NCBI GenBank assembly: GCA_022821725.1
Contig: JAJEDB010000133.1
Location: forward strand, 1 to 38,201
Direction: 5' to 3'
DNA from: Candidatus Poribacteria bacterium
Lineage (GTDB): Bacteria > Poribacteria > WGA-4E > WGA-3G
Length of the DNA stretch: 38,201 nt
In this document: piece after piece, positions 18,517 through 27,466 of the stretch
Layout: each line of letters begins with the position of its first letter
How positions within the stretch are numbered: the first letter of the stretch is position 1
Notes under the pieces: generated by a model
What the model was told of the DNA's origin: nothing
The model's input: the letters and a program-made list of their open reading frames with translations, nothing else
Database searches by the model: none
Program-made: the position numbers and the translations under genes

Positions 18517-21204
18517 ATGCCACGTTCAAAACAGTCCAACCTGTCGATGATGGAGCTTTATAAACACGTAAAAAAACAGCACGGGGATGCCATACTCCTG
18601 TGTCGAGTCGGCGATTTCTATGAAGCCTTCTTTGAAGACGCTGAACTCATTGCCCGCCTGCTTGAGATCGCCTTGACGACAAGAAGCCATAAGAACCAAA
18701 AGTCCCCACCACCACCGATGGCAGGTATCCCACATCACGCACTCGACTCCTATCTCTACAAACTCGTCAAAGCCGGACACAAAGTCGCCATCTTGGAGCA
18801 GACTGAGGACGCGAAACTCGCACGAGACGAGAATCGGCTCGTCAAACGCGATGTCGTCCGGATCGTTACACCCGGCACTGTAACCGACCCAAAAGTGCTG
18901 GAGCATAAAGAGAACAATTACATCCTTTCGATGTATCTCAATAAAGACACCTACGGGGTCGCTGTCGCAGATCTCTCCACCGGCGAATTCATGGTAACCG
19001 AGCTGACAGACCCTTCACGTCTCTGGGCGGAGATCCACCGTTTTTCCCCGAAAGAGTGCCTCTTTGCCGATACCTTCGAGGACGCCGAGATGTTTGACCG
19101 TCTCAAAGCTGAACTCAAGGTGACACGCAATGAACTCCCGGATTGGCGGTTTGAATTGGATACAGCGCGGACGGAACTCTTGGAACATTTCCAAACGATT
19201 TCGCTCGACGGATTCGGATGTGAACACCTTCCCACCGCTATCGCTGCCGCCGGGGCACTCATCTATTACCTGAACGAAACACAGAAACAGGAAGTCGAAC
19301 ACATCGTTTCGCTTCATACCTATACGCTCTCGGATTTCATGGTGCTGGATGCCGATACACAACGCAACCTCGAACTGACAGCCTCCATTCGCGACGGATC
19401 CACGAAAGGCACGCTCCTTGAAGTCCTTGATGAGACAGTGACAGCAATGGGGGGCAGGCGGATGCGTCAGTGCCTCTTACAGCCCTTGCTCGATGAAAAA
19501 GGGGTTGAAGAACGTCTCAATGCAGTCGATGAGCTCAAAACCCAGATTAGCTTGCAGGAGGAGTTGCGGGATGCACTCGGACAGATGTATGATATCGAGC
19601 GACTCATTTCACGTATCAGTCTCGGTTCCGTGAACGGACGCGACCTGCATTCGCTCAAGGATTCCCTTCATCTGATTCCCGATGTTAAGGTGCAGCTCCA
19701 AAACTGCAATAGTGCCTTATTGGTATCCCTCAATGATACTTTGGACCCGCTGCCAGAGTTAGTTGCGTTGGTTGAGCACGGCATCCATCCAAACCCACCC
19801 GCGACAATCCGTGAAGGCGGCATCATAAACGACGGTTATAGCGAGGAACTCGATGAACTGCGGCAGATTGTAGGACAGGGAAAGGACTGGATAGCCGCTA
19901 TGCAGGAGGAGGAGCGTAAACGCAGCGGTATCCAATCCTTGAAGATCGGATTTAACCAGGTCTTCGGCTACTACATCGACGTAACGAAACCGAATCTGCA
20001 CATGGTGCCTGAGCACTATATCCGTAAGCAGACGCTTCGGAACTCCGAACGGTTCATTACCCCTGAACTCAAGGAACAGGAGGCAAAGGTCCTCAACGCC
20101 GAGGATCGGATACAGACCCTGGAGTATGAGCTCTTCTGTCAGATTCGCGAGGATGTGTCGAAATGGACGGAAGTCATACAGAAAATAGGGGCGGCACTCG
20201 CCATGATTGATGTGCTTGCCAACTTCGCCTATATCGCATCGAAATACAACTATGTGAAACCTACCGTCGCAGCGGTGGACGAAATCGTTATCCGTGATGG
20301 CAGACACCCGGTTGTTGAGCAGCTGTTCACCCAAGAAGGGTTCGTGCCCAACGATACGGTCCTCAACTGCGATGATGAGCAATTACATATCATCACGGGA
20401 CCGAACATGAGCGGCAAAAGCACGTATCTGCGTCAGACGGCACTCATCGTTCTGATGGCACAGATCGGGTGTTTCGTGCCTGCCGCCGCTGCGAAGATCG
20501 GCTTAGTAGACCGGATTTTCACACGGGTCGGTGCCTCGGATAACCTCGTCATGGGACAGAGCACCTTCCTCGTTGAGATGAACGAAACAGCGAATATTCT
20601 CAATAATGCCACCCGCAACAGCCTCGTCATCTTTGATGAAGTCGGGCGCGGCACCAGCACGTTTGATGGACTCAGCATCGCGTGGGCGGTTTCGGAGTAT
20701 CTCTTAGATGAGAAACGGATGGGGGCGAAAACGCTCTTCGCAACGCACTATCACGAGTTGGTGGAACTCGCCAGCAAATATAAACGTGCCAAGAACTACA
20801 ATGTCGCGGTGCATGAAGATGGACAGAAGGTGACCTTCCTCCGAAAAGTTGTCCCAGGGGGGGCAGACCAAAGTTACGGTATCCACGTCGCACGACTCGC
20901 AGGACTCCCTCAAGTCGTAATCACACGCGCCCAGCAGATACTTGAAGTGCTTGAACAGCACAATCTCAGTGTTGAAGCGGATGGTGCCACCGGTCAGCCC
21001 CCGAAAACACACCCGACGCTGCCGAAACCGCGCCGCCGTGTCTCCCGAAAGACAATACAAAGCGATTCCCTACAGATGGCACTCTTTACACCGAAAACGC
21101 ATCCCCTCGTCGAAGAGATCCGACGGTTGGAGCTCACGCAGGTAACCCCCTTAGATGCGGTGAATATTCTCTATGATTTGAAGGCGAAGGCGGAGGAGTC
21201 GTAG
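18517..21204 (+). CDS. mutS: DNA mismatch repair ATPase MutS
   Basis: A full-length 895-aa MutS that binds mismatches and recruits MutL. The mismatch-reading Phe and Glu are in G-D-F-Y-E-A-F (F34 and E36). The connector, lever and clamp follow. The ATPase domain has Walker A T-G-P-N-M-S-G-K-S-T (about 627-636), Walker B and signature F-D-E-V-G-R-G-T-S-T-F-D-G (about 705-717), and A-T-H-Y-H-E-L. The C-terminus includes a basic linker with P-K-P-R-R-R-V and a final helical tail for dimerisation. Length is slightly above E. coli (853). AAGGAAAC precedes the ATG. It is convergent with mtaB, only eight bases apart between stops, and a palindrome spans the junction. No mutL is nearby. Confidence 0.97.
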   Translation: MPRSKQSNLSMMELYKHVKKQHGDAILLCRVGDFYEAFFEDAELIARLLEIALTTRSHKNQKSPPPPMAGIPHHALDSYLYKLVKAGHKVAILEQTEDAKLARDENRLVKRDVVRIVTPGTVTDPKVLEHKENNYILSMYLNKDTYGVAVADLSTGEFMVTELTDPSRLWAEIHRFSPKECLFADTFEDAEMFDRLKAELKVTRNELPDWRFELDTARTELLEHFQTISLDGFGCEHLPTAIAAAGALIYYLNETQKQEVEHIVSLHTYTLSDFMVLDADTQRNLELTASIRDGSTKGTLLEVLDETVTAMGGRRMRQCLLQPLLDEKGVEERLNAVDELKTQISLQEELRDALGQMYDIERLISRISLGSVNGRDLHSLKDSLHLIPDVKVQLQNCNSALLVSLNDTLDPLPELVALVEHGIHPNPPATIREGGIINDGYSEELDELRQIVGQGKDWIAAMQEEERKRSGIQSLKIGFNQVFGYYIDVTKPNLHMVPEHYIRKQTLRNSERFITPELKEQEAKVLNAEDRIQTLEYELFCQIREDVSKWTEVIQKIGAALAMIDVLANFAYIASKYNYVKPTVAAVDEIVIRDGRHPVVEQLFTQEGFVPNDTVLNCDDEQLHIITGPNMSGKSTYLRQTALIVLMAQIGCFVPAAAAKIGLVDRIFTRVGASDNLVMGQSTFLVEMNETANILNNATRNSLVIFDEVGRGTSTFDGLSIAWAVSEYLLDEKRMGAKTLFATHYHELVELASKYKRAKNYNVAVHEDGQKVTFLRKVVPGGADQSYGIHVARLAGLPQVVITRAQQILEVLEQHNLSVEADGATGQPPKTHPTLPKPRRRVSRKTIQSDSLQMALFTPKTHPLVEEIRRLELTQVTPLDAVNILYDLKAKAEES

Positions 21205-21223
21205 GGGCGAGGTTACCTCGCCC
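21205..21223. terminator. Palindrome spanning the mutS and mtaB stops
   Basis: GGGCGAGGT (21205-21213) and ACCTCGCCC (21215-21223) form a near-perfect inverted repeat framed by GTAG and TTAC. It starts right after the mutS stop and contains the mtaB stop and last codons (R-A-R). Symmetry suits a bidirectional terminator between convergent genes; no long T-run follows. Confidence 0.5.
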
Positions 21224-22598
21224 TTACAGCAGCAGCGATGCAGTCCCCTTCTAACGCACCCAGCGTAACACGCTGAATCTGATTGATTGCGCTCTCTGGG
21301 GCATCCACAAGGACACGGAGATAGTTGTCAGTAAAGCCAGCAAGGCGATTGTTTTTCCCTTCTCTGCTCGCTTCGATGAGCACCTCTTTCTGCTTGCCAA
21401 GCATCCGTTCTCGAAATGCCGTGTTCAAGCGTTCACCCAGCGCGATCATCGCGTGGCTGCGTGCTGCTGAGACGTGTGGAGATACCTGATCTGGATAGGT
21501 CGCCGCAGGTGTGCCTTTTCGGGGGGAATAACGGAATACATGCAATTGACTGAATCCGATGTCCTCAACAAATTGGCAGGATGCCTCAAAATGGGCATCC
21601 GTTTCGCCGGGAAACCCGACCATAATATCGGTGGTAATCCCGACATCATCGCCAAAGACGCGGCGTAAGTTCTCAACGAGATGTGCGAATTCTCCTGTGG
21701 TGTAACGCCGACGCATCTGGCGCAACACCTCATCTGAGCCTGCTTGGAGCGGGAGATGGAAGTGCGGCATGCATTTTGGAAGTGCTGCCATCCGCTCGCC
21801 AAGGGAATCTGGGAAATACATCGGTTCAATCGAGCTGAAACGGATACGTTCGATCCCTTCAATGTCGTGGATATATTCTAAAATGTCGGCGATGTCTTTT
21901 TCTCTACCGGTATCTACACCGTAAGCACCGAGATGCACGCCGGTAATGACGATCTCTTTAATACCGCTGTCAGCGATGCGACGGGCTTCATTGGCGATGT
22001 CATTGAGGGGACGGCTCGTCATTCTACCGCGCACGTATGGGATAATGCAGTAGGTACAGAAAGCACTGCATCCGTCTTGCCCCTTGATAAGCGCACGCGT
22101 GCGTTTGCCAGCGTCACTCACACCTTTGCTAAAGCGTGCGTGTTCGCGAACCGCATCGTGCTGGACGGGTTCTATCGCAAGGAGCGGATTGGACGTGTGG
22201 AGTGCCGCGGCTGGCGCGGTTTCTAACCTCGCCTCAGCTGATGTTTCGGTATGTAGGACATCAAGATACTGCTGAAAATCCGCCTTTTCTCGGTTGCCGA
22301 AAACGAACGTTACACCCGGTATCTCTTCAATCGCTTCACGGTCGCTTTCCGCGTAGCAACCGGTAACGAGCACTTTTGCGTTCGGGTGCTTGCGAATCGC
22401 TCTCCGAATGACTTGCCGTGCTTTTTGATCGGCGGTGTTTGTTACGGTGCATGTATTGATGAGATAGAGGTCGGTCTGTTGTTGAGAAGTCTCATTATCA
22501 ATAATCGTATATCCATTGCGTCGAAGTGTCTCGCGCATGGATTGCGTATCGTATTGATTGACCTTACAGCCCATCGTCATCAGTTTTGCGGTTCTCAT
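21213..22598 (-). CDS. mtaB: tRNA t6A37 methylthiotransferase MtaB
   Basis: A 461-aa radical-SAM methylthiotransferase that adds a 2-methylthio group to t6A at position 37 of tRNAs. The N-terminal UPF0004 domain has its three cluster cysteines C11 (M-G-C-K-V-N-Q-Y), C50 (N-T-C-T-V) and C81 (T-G-C-Y-A). The radical SAM cluster is C177-x3-C181-x2-C184 in G-C-S-A-F-C-T-Y-C. A TRAM-like C-terminus follows. M-G-C-K-V-N-Q-Y-D-T is typical of MtaB, not MiaB or RimO. Two oddities: residues around 119-131 (A-E-A-R-L-E-T-A-P-A) are encoded by a genomic hairpin repeat, and the last codons lie in a second palindrome. AAGGT precedes the ATG. Confidence 0.94.
   Translation of the reverse strand: MRTAKLMTMGCKVNQYDTQSMRETLRRNGYTIIDNETSQQQTDLYLINTCTVTNTADQKARQVIRRAIRKHPNAKVLVTGCYAESDREAIEEIPGVTFVFGNREKADFQQYLDVLHTETSAEARLETAPAAALHTSNPLLAIEPVQHDAVREHARFSKGVSDAGKRTRALIKGQDGCSAFCTYCIIPYVRGRMTSRPLNDIANEARRIADSGIKEIVITGVHLGAYGVDTGREKDIADILEYIHDIEGIERIRFSSIEPMYFPDSLGERMAALPKCMPHFHLPLQAGSDEVLRQMRRRYTTGEFAHLVENLRRVFGDDVGITTDIMVGFPGETDAHFEASCQFVEDIGFSQLHVFRYSPRKGTPAATYPDQVSPHVSAARSHAMIALGERLNTAFRERMLGKQKEVLIEASREGKNNRLAGFTDNYLRVLVDAPESAINQIQRVTLGALEGDCIAAAVRAR
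22213..22233. repeat. Hairpin repeat inside the mtaB coding region
   Basis: GGCGCGGTT-TCT-AACCTCGCC, eight of nine pairs, lies in frame inside mtaB. Except for one base it equals the intergenic GGCGAGGTT hairpins at 1719 and 18349. It falls in a variable linker between the UPF0004 and radical SAM domains. Confidence 0.6.
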
Positions 22599-22943
22599 AT
22601 TTTTAATTTTACCTTGCGGATAATTAACGTCCGTTAGAACTATCGAATGCGTCTATCAACAGATATTATACCATTTCTGATTGAAAATGCTTCAATAAAT
22701 GAGCTCTTTGTAGCATAGGCTGTTAGCCTGTGCAGTCTTTGAGGCCATCTGTCAATGTGATATAATCTCTTAGAAATGGTATTATACCCAATTTTTACCC
22801 CAATTGCAAATGTGATGGAGTTGTCAAATGTATCCAGTTTTCAATAATTATCAGTTATCAGTTTTCAGGTATCGGTTAAAGGAATTGATTTAGCGAACGC
22901 CTCTTTAACTGACAACCGAAAACCGATAACCGACAACCATCTA
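22599..22943. other. Repeat-filled gap between mtaB and the Gfo/Idh gene
   Basis: No gene. It contains the inverted-repeat element 22664-22786 and a pair of opposed CAGTTATCAG-type arrays (about 22845-22877 and 22907-22939) that could fold into a long imperfect hairpin downstream of the oxidoreductase stop. Confidence 0.55.
22664..22786. repeat. 123-bp inverted-repeat element with ATACCATTTCT ends
   Basis: TATTATACCATTTCT (22664-22678) is the inverse of AGAAATGGTATTATA (22772-22786) with one mismatch. The interior contains CTTTGTAGCATAGGCT, GTT, AGCCTGTG, nearly identical to the interior of the 7754-7874 element although the terminal repeats differ. Confidence 0.72.
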
Positions 22944-23915
22944 TTATGCTAATTCGACCGCTTTGCCGGTCCGTGCACATTCGTAGATAGCCATGTTGAG
23001 AGCGACAGAACGTCTGCCTTCATAGCCGTCGACTGCCGGTGAACCACCTTCGTTGATGACTTGGAGCGCATCCTCGATGACGTTATCTGGATACGGCGGC
23101 AGTTCGATTTCGGGTTCATCATCATCGACAAACTCCCAAATCTCCGGTCCGAGACCGACAATGCCTTTTTCGCCGTGGACGTGGATCATTGAGACGCTGC
23201 TCCCCGGGAAGGTCGTCGTCGTCAGGACGTGTCCGAGCGCGCCGTTTTCAAATTCGAGAATCGCCGAGGTCATGTCCTCGGTTTCACAATTTTCGTGATC
23301 GTAGACGTCGAAGTGGGCACCGATAACGCGTTTGACGGGACCCATGAACCAGACCATCAGATCGATGTAATGCACGCCTTGATTCATGATAGAACCACCA
23401 CCGTCGAGTTCCCACGTGCCGTGCCAACCGACGTAGTAGCTATCCGGGCGTTTCCACTTCATGCGGAGTTCGCAGAGGAGCGGTCTACCGAGAGCGCCCG
23501 TTGCGAGGGCGTGCTGAATTTGACGGTTATGTGTGCCGTATCGTTCACCGAAATCGACAAGCAGTTTGACATCGTTGTCTTCACATGTTTTAATAAGGGA
23601 GTTGCAATTTTCGACGCTGACATCCATCGGTTTTGTGGTGATGACGTGTTTACCGCGGCGTGCGGCTTCCTCTCCAAATTTACCGTGGAGACCGCTCGGT
23701 GTCATAATCATCGCCACGTCAATATCGTCGCGATCGAACATCTCGAGCGCATCGTCGTGGCTTTCGCAGCCAAAGTTTTCTTCAGCCGACGTGCGCCGTT
23801 CTTCAACGAGATCCGCAACGGCAACGAGTTCCGCACCGTCTGTGCTGTGAATCATACGGGAGCGGTTCATGCCCATACCTAAACCGACAACACCGAAACG
23901 TAGAGTATTAGCCAT
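22944..23915 (-). CDS. Gfo/Idh/MocA-family oxidoreductase
   Basis: A 323-aa NAD(P)-dependent dehydrogenase of the glucose-fructose oxidoreductase/inositol dehydrogenase family. The N-terminal Rossmann fold has G-V-V-G-L-G-M-G-M (8-16) and A-V-A-D at the ribose-binding strand. The catalytic Lys is K95 in T-T-K-P-M-D. The C-terminal domain has G-G-S-I-M-N-Q-G-V-H-Y-I-D with H182 and D185 at the expected active-site positions. No signal peptide, so cytosolic sugar or cyclitol oxidation is likely; substrate cannot be told. AAAAGGAGA lies just before the ATG. It stands alone, divergent from the CRTAC1-like gene. Confidence 0.92.
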   Translation of the reverse strand: MANTLRFGVVGLGMGMNRSRMIHSTDGAELVAVADLVEERRTSAEENFGCESHDDALEMFDRDDIDVAMIMTPSGLHGKFGEEAARRGKHVITTKPMDVSVENCNSLIKTCEDNDVKLLVDFGERYGTHNRQIQHALATGALGRPLLCELRMKWKRPDSYYVGWHGTWELDGGGSIMNQGVHYIDLMVWFMGPVKRVIGAHFDVYDHENCETEDMTSAILEFENGALGHVLTTTTFPGSSVSMIHVHGEKGIVGLGPEIWEFVDDDEPEIELPPYPDNVIEDALQVINEGGSPAVDGYEGRRSVALNMAIYECARTGKAVELA

Positions 23916-24030
23916 TAGAAATTCTCCTTTTATAGTTGTCAGTAACGGTTAGAAGATTCCCGTTTTTATGACAATACCCCTGCATTTGGAGGACTCCAAA
24001 GATAGGTAAGTTGTTACAAGAATACCTCTT

Positions 24031-24060
24031 AACTGAAAACTGAAAACTGAAAACTGATAA
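24031..24060. repeat. Tandem ACTGAAA heptamer repeat
   Basis: Four consecutive heptamers, three ACTGAAA and one ACTGATA, just before the CRTAC1-like start. Related arrays occur near 12014-12034, 18297-18324 and, inverted, at 22845-22939, always outside genes. Confidence 0.7.
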
Positions 24061-24083
24061 CCATTATACCATATACACGAACT

Positions 24084-25781
24084 ATGCGTTACAAAAAATT
24101 GACGGGCTCCACACTCCGTTGGAAGGGCTGGGTTACCCGGTTACCCCTACTTATCCTCTTTCTCTTACACCTCGTGCTAAAATCTTTACTTGCACAACCC
24201 GATTCCTCACAAAATCAAGGGGTCCGTTTCACCGATGTAACCGCTGAACTCGGCATTGAATTTCGGCATGTGAACGGTGAGAGTGGCAAGAAATACTTTA
24301 TTGAACCGATCGGCAGCGGTGTTGCCCTCTTCGATTATGACAATGACGGGGATTTGGATCTCTATTTCGTCAACGGTAGCGATTTACCGGGGATGACCTC
24401 GTCTATTCTCCCAACAAACCGTTTCTACCGCAACGAGGGTGGCATTTTCACCGATATAACAAACGAGGCTTCTGTCGGTGATACGGGCTACGGGTTGGGG
24501 TGCTGTGTCGGTGATTACAATAACGACGGTTTCACGGATCTCTATGTGACGAACTACGGTCCGAATGTGCTGTATCACAACAATGGGAATGGCACTTTTA
24601 CGGATGTTACTGCCACTGCGGGTGTTGCCGGCGATCAGTTCAGTAGTGGATGTGCCTTTGTAGACGTTAATGCTGATGGGTATCTGGATCTCTATATCGT
24701 CAACTATGTTCAATTCGACCCAGAGACGAACCCAGAATGCTCTCGGCAAGGGATTCCAACGTATTGCACGCCGGAAGCACTCCCCGGTGTTGCTGATGTG
24801 TTCTACCGTAACAACGGTGATGGCACCTTCACGGATGACTCAGAGTCGGCAGGGGTTAGCACAGCAAATGGAAAGGGGTTGGGCGTTGTCTGCGGCGATG
24901 TGGATAACGATGGAGATGTTGATATTTTCGTTGCAAACGATACCACCCCGAATTTTCTCTATCGCAATGAACGGAACGACATGAGGATGATGGAGGACGC
25001 GCTTTTCGCGGGCGTTGCGCTCAGTGAGGAGGGACGTGCCTATAGCGGGATGGGCGCGAATCTCGGCGATTTCGATAATGACGGCTATCTCGATATTGTG
25101 ATTACGAATTTTCAGGATCAGACGAATAGTCTCTATCACAATGCCCAGAGCGGATTCTTTACCGAAATGAGTTTCGCCAAAGGGATCGGTGAGAGGAGTC
25201 TCCCCTATTTGGCGTGGGGTGTCGATTTCATTGATGTTAACAATGATGGCTGGTTGGATCTGTTTATTGCCAATGGGCACCTGGATGACAATATCGCAGA
25301 GATCGATCCGATTGGCATCTACGCACAGCCGAATCAACTTTTCCTGAACGATCGGGGTATCCGTTTTTCCGAAAATCCTGACCCAGCGATAGCACAGCAG
25401 AAAGTGAGTCGAGGAACTGCCTTCGGCGATATAGATAACGATGGCGATGTTGATATCGTTGTTTCCAACCTCAAAGACTTACCGACCGTTTTGCGGAACG
25501 ACAGCGACAACGCGTCGCAGTGGCTGGGTGTCAAACTCATCGGAACCCATTGCAACCGAGATGCGATTGGGACACGTGTGACCGTTGTTTCTGGAGGGTT
25601 GACACAGATGCGTGAGGTCAAGAGCGGTTCAGGCTACCTCAGTCAGAATGACCTCCGTTTACATTTTGGATTGGGTAATTCGATGTCGGTTGATACACTG
25701 ACAGTGCGGTGGCTCTGTGGTCGTGTCCAAACCTTACAGAACGTTGAAGCGAATCAAATTCTTGTTATCTCGGAAAATTAG
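24084..25781 (+). CDS. Secreted CRTAC1-like FG-GAP/ASPIC-UnbV protein
   Basis: A 565-aa exported beta-propeller protein. After a basic N-terminus, a hydrophobic stretch (about residues 20-37) ends L-L-A-Q, consistent with signal cleavage. The mature part opens F-T-D-V-T-A-E-L-G-I, then has six or so FG-GAP/VCBS calcium loops: D-Y-D-N-D-G-D-L-D-L, D-Y-N-N-D-G-F-T-D-L, D-V-N-A-D-G-Y-L-D-L, D-V-D-N-D-G-D-V-D-I, D-F-D-N-D-G-Y-L-D-I and D-I-D-N-D-G-D-V-D-I. The final 80 residues are an ASPIC/UnbV domain (G-V-K-L-I-G, G-S-G-Y-L-S-Q, H-F-G-L-G). Such proteins are common on marine bacterial surfaces and may bind glycans or partners; precise role unknown. The ribosome site is weak. The next gene starts 34 bases downstream. 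Confidence 0.92.
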   Translation: MRYKKLTGSTLRWKGWVTRLPLLILFLLHLVLKSLLAQPDSSQNQGVRFTDVTAELGIEFRHVNGESGKKYFIEPIGSGVALFDYDNDGDLDLYFVNGSDLPGMTSSILPTNRFYRNEGGIFTDITNEASVGDTGYGLGCCVGDYNNDGFTDLYVTNYGPNVLYHNNGNGTFTDVTATAGVAGDQFSSGCAFVDVNADGYLDLYIVNYVQFDPETNPECSRQGIPTYCTPEALPGVADVFYRNNGDGTFTDDSESAGVSTANGKGLGVVCGDVDNDGDVDIFVANDTTPNFLYRNERNDMRMMEDALFAGVALSEEGRAYSGMGANLGDFDNDGYLDIVITNFQDQTNSLYHNAQSGFFTEMSFAKGIGERSLPYLAWGVDFIDVNNDGWLDLFIANGHLDDNIAEIDPIGIYAQPNQLFLNDRGIRFSENPDPAIAQQKVSRGTAFGDIDNDGDVDIVVSNLKDLPTVLRNDSDNASQWLGVKLIGTHCNRDAIGTRVTVVSGGLTQMREVKSGSGYLSQNDLRLHFGLGNSMSVDTLTVRWLCGRVQTLQNVEANQILVISEN

Positions 25782-25815
25782 GGCTATCTTTTCTAAATAA
25801 ACTGGAGACTAATAC

Positions 25816-26082
25816 ATGCAAATGGATGTGTTGGAAGAACTTAAAGCGCGGGACGAACGTATTGAACGATTGGAACGCGCACTTTTGTTAGTGCTGAGTT
25901 TGAACGTTGGCAATCACCTCGACAAGTCTTCTCAGAACTGTTTTAGCCATGTTCCATCTTTCGCAGTGGAGCAAATGGAAACCCTTATTGCGGAGTCGGG
26001 GGACACGGAGAAAGTCATCGAAGTGTTGCTTGACACCACTGAAAAACGGTATCGTGTTGAACTCGATGCCTTGGGTCATTAA
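25816..26082 (+). CDS. Hypothetical 88-aa protein with N-terminal coiled coil
   Basis: An 88-aa protein I do not recognise. Residues 3-30 are strongly helical with heptad-like charges (L-E-E-L-K-A-R-D-E-R-I-E-R-L-E-R), suggesting a short coiled coil; the rest contains E-K-V-I-E-V-L-L-D and is acidic. TGGAGA lies before the ATG. It follows the CRTAC1-like gene by 34 bases on the same strand, so the two may be cotranscribed, and it is convergent with the PhyH gene. No signal peptide or membrane segment. Confidence 0.6.
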   Translation: MQMDVLEELKARDERIERLERALLLVLSLNVGNHLDKSSQNCFSHVPSFAVEQMETLIAESGDTEKVIEVLLDTTEKRYRVELDALGH

Positions 26083-26117
26083 CCTTATGGGACCCTGTTA
26101 CTTATTCGCAAGGTAAA

Positions 26118-27038
26118 TTAGGGAAGCGGTACCGCGTAATCGTCCGGGTTGTCCTTGCGCCAGTTTGGGAGATACCCTTCTTTATGTCCAAACCCATAGG
26201 AAGGACCGATTTGGTTCACACTCGACCAGGGCCACGCTTGCCCACCGATGAGCCGAAATTCATCGCTTTTGCCGCAGAGCCAGTAGAACATGTGTGCCAC
26301 GTATCTCGCCACGCCGTGTCCACCGTATTCGGCAGTCTGGGGATCAAATTCTGATTCTTCCTTCCAATCCCGTGTGGGTAGGACCGTCCGCCAATAACTG
26401 TATTTCAGCATGTGGCGCAGCCCTTCCGCTGTGGATTCACCGCGACGATGAAGGATGCTTTGTGAGTGAATAACAAACGAACCCGCCGGTCCCTCGCTTG
26501 AAACCCCTTTCTCGGCTATCTCTCGACTTGTGGAACGGATATGTGAACCCGGCAGAATCTCTGTCGGACCCAATTCCGACGGTGTATCCTGTGGGAAGTA
26601 AAAGACCTCCACAAAGTTGGTTTCAGGTCCAAAAACGTGATCGGCATCGTGATGCCATCCCTGCGCTGGCATCGGGCACTTAACACGGTGGTTGCTGACT
26701 AACACAGGTAACCCAACGTCCTTACCGAGCAGTGAGCGTAATGCGCCGGCGAGTTCTCGATTCAGTAGCACGTGTTCAATATACCAGTCCTCAAGCAGAA
26801 TCGAGCTGGGTTCATGCGTATCCCGCATCCGTTCTAAATCTGCGTGTGTCATCCCATCGGGCATGAAACACGGATTTATGGGTAAGTCACCGTTGAGATA
26901 ATCACACGTGCGCTGGTTAATCTCATCAGGGACAACACCTTGGAGTTGCAGGTAGCCATCCCGACAGTATTGTAGCACCTCTGTATCGGTGAGCGTTGGT
27001 TCACAATCAAAGGTTCGGTTTACTACGTCGTATTTCAT
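26118..27038 (-). CDS. PhyH-family dioxygenase with intact H-x-D triad
   Basis: A 306-aa Fe(II)/2-oxoglutarate dioxygenase of the phytanoyl-CoA hydroxylase family. The metal site is visible as W-H-H-D (H129 and D131) and a distal H197 in S-I-L-H-R-R-G, with a following Arg in G-L-R-H for 2-oxoglutarate. L-P-G-S-H (162-166) and P-A-G-S-F-V-I-H (184-191) are the usual beta-helix landmarks. ATG 27038 is chosen because GAGGAAA precedes it; a GTG at 27053 would overlap that ribosome site. It is last in a four-gene minus-strand operon (PhyH, phosphorylase, GNAT, PhyH), 20 bases after the acetyltransferase. The oxidised substrate is unknown. Confidence 0.88.
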   Translation of the reverse strand: MKYDVVNRTFDCEPTLTDTEVLQYCRDGYLQLQGVVPDEINQRTCDYLNGDLPINPCFMPDGMTHADLERMRDTHEPSSILLEDWYIEHVLLNRELAGALRSLLGKDVGLPVLVSNHRVKCPMPAQGWHHDADHVFGPETNFVEVFYFPQDTPSELGPTEILPGSHIRSTSREIAEKGVSSEGPAGSFVIHSQSILHRRGESTAEGLRHMLKYSYWRTVLPTRDWKEESEFDPQTAEYGGHGVARYVAHMFYWLCGKSDEFRLIGGQAWPWSSVNQIGPSYGFGHKEGYLPNWRKDNPDDYAVPLP

Positions 27039-27058
27039 CTTTGATTTCCTCACACTTC

Positions 27059-27466
27059 TTATTTTTCCATCCTGAAGACACCAATTCTGAATCCGTATCT
27101 CTTGTAAAAAGCGACGGCATCCTCGTTATGGGCAAGTACATCCAACCTGACCTTCTTATCCGTCCATACGTTCTCGTATAACCAATCCAGCAACTGTGTA
27201 GCGATGCCTTTGCGTCGATGTGCTCTGTCTACGTACAATTGCCGCATGTAGTAGTGTCCCCCATCATCCCTGTATAAACAGTAAGCGACAATACCCCTGT
27301 CCTGCTTCGCCACATAGCAAATGTAATCGGTTGCCAACCATTCTTTCATCCGTTGTGTGAGTTGAGCAATGTTCATCGGATTCGGGTGTCGCTCGTCCTC
27401 AATGAGGTACTTGTTCAGTTCAGCAAGCCTTTCGACATCCGTGAGTTCAGCTCTAACAATTTCCAT
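27059..27466 (-). CDS. GNAT family N-acetyltransferase
   Basis: A 135-aa acetyltransferase of the GNAT fold. It has Y-Y-M-R-Q-L-Y-V-D on beta-4, the acetyl-CoA pyrophosphate loop R-R-K-G-I-A-T-Q-L-L, and the late V-R-L-D-V-L-A-H-N-E-D-A-V-A-F-Y-K-R-Y-G-F that closes the fold. Length is typical for a stand-alone GNAT. Its start lies inside the end of the phosphorylase gene (14-base overlap), so translation is coupled. In this operon it may acetylate an amine made or released by the neighbouring phosphorylase or dioxygenases; that is inference. A weak GAAG ribosome site precedes the ATG. Confidence 0.9.
   Translation of the reverse strand: MEIVRAELTDVERLAELNKYLIEDERHPNPMNIAQLTQRMKEWLATDYICYVAKQDRGIVAYCLYRDDGGHYYMRQLYVDRAHRRKGIATQLLDWLYENVWTDKKVRLDVLAHNEDAVAFYKRYGFRIGVFRMEK

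Noticed and set aside
19759..20382. 207-codon minus-strand frame
   Set aside because: It lies wholly antisense to the mutS core.
23229..23882. 217-codon plus-strand frame
   Set aside because: It is antisense to the Gfo/Idh oxidoreductase and has no recognisable domain.
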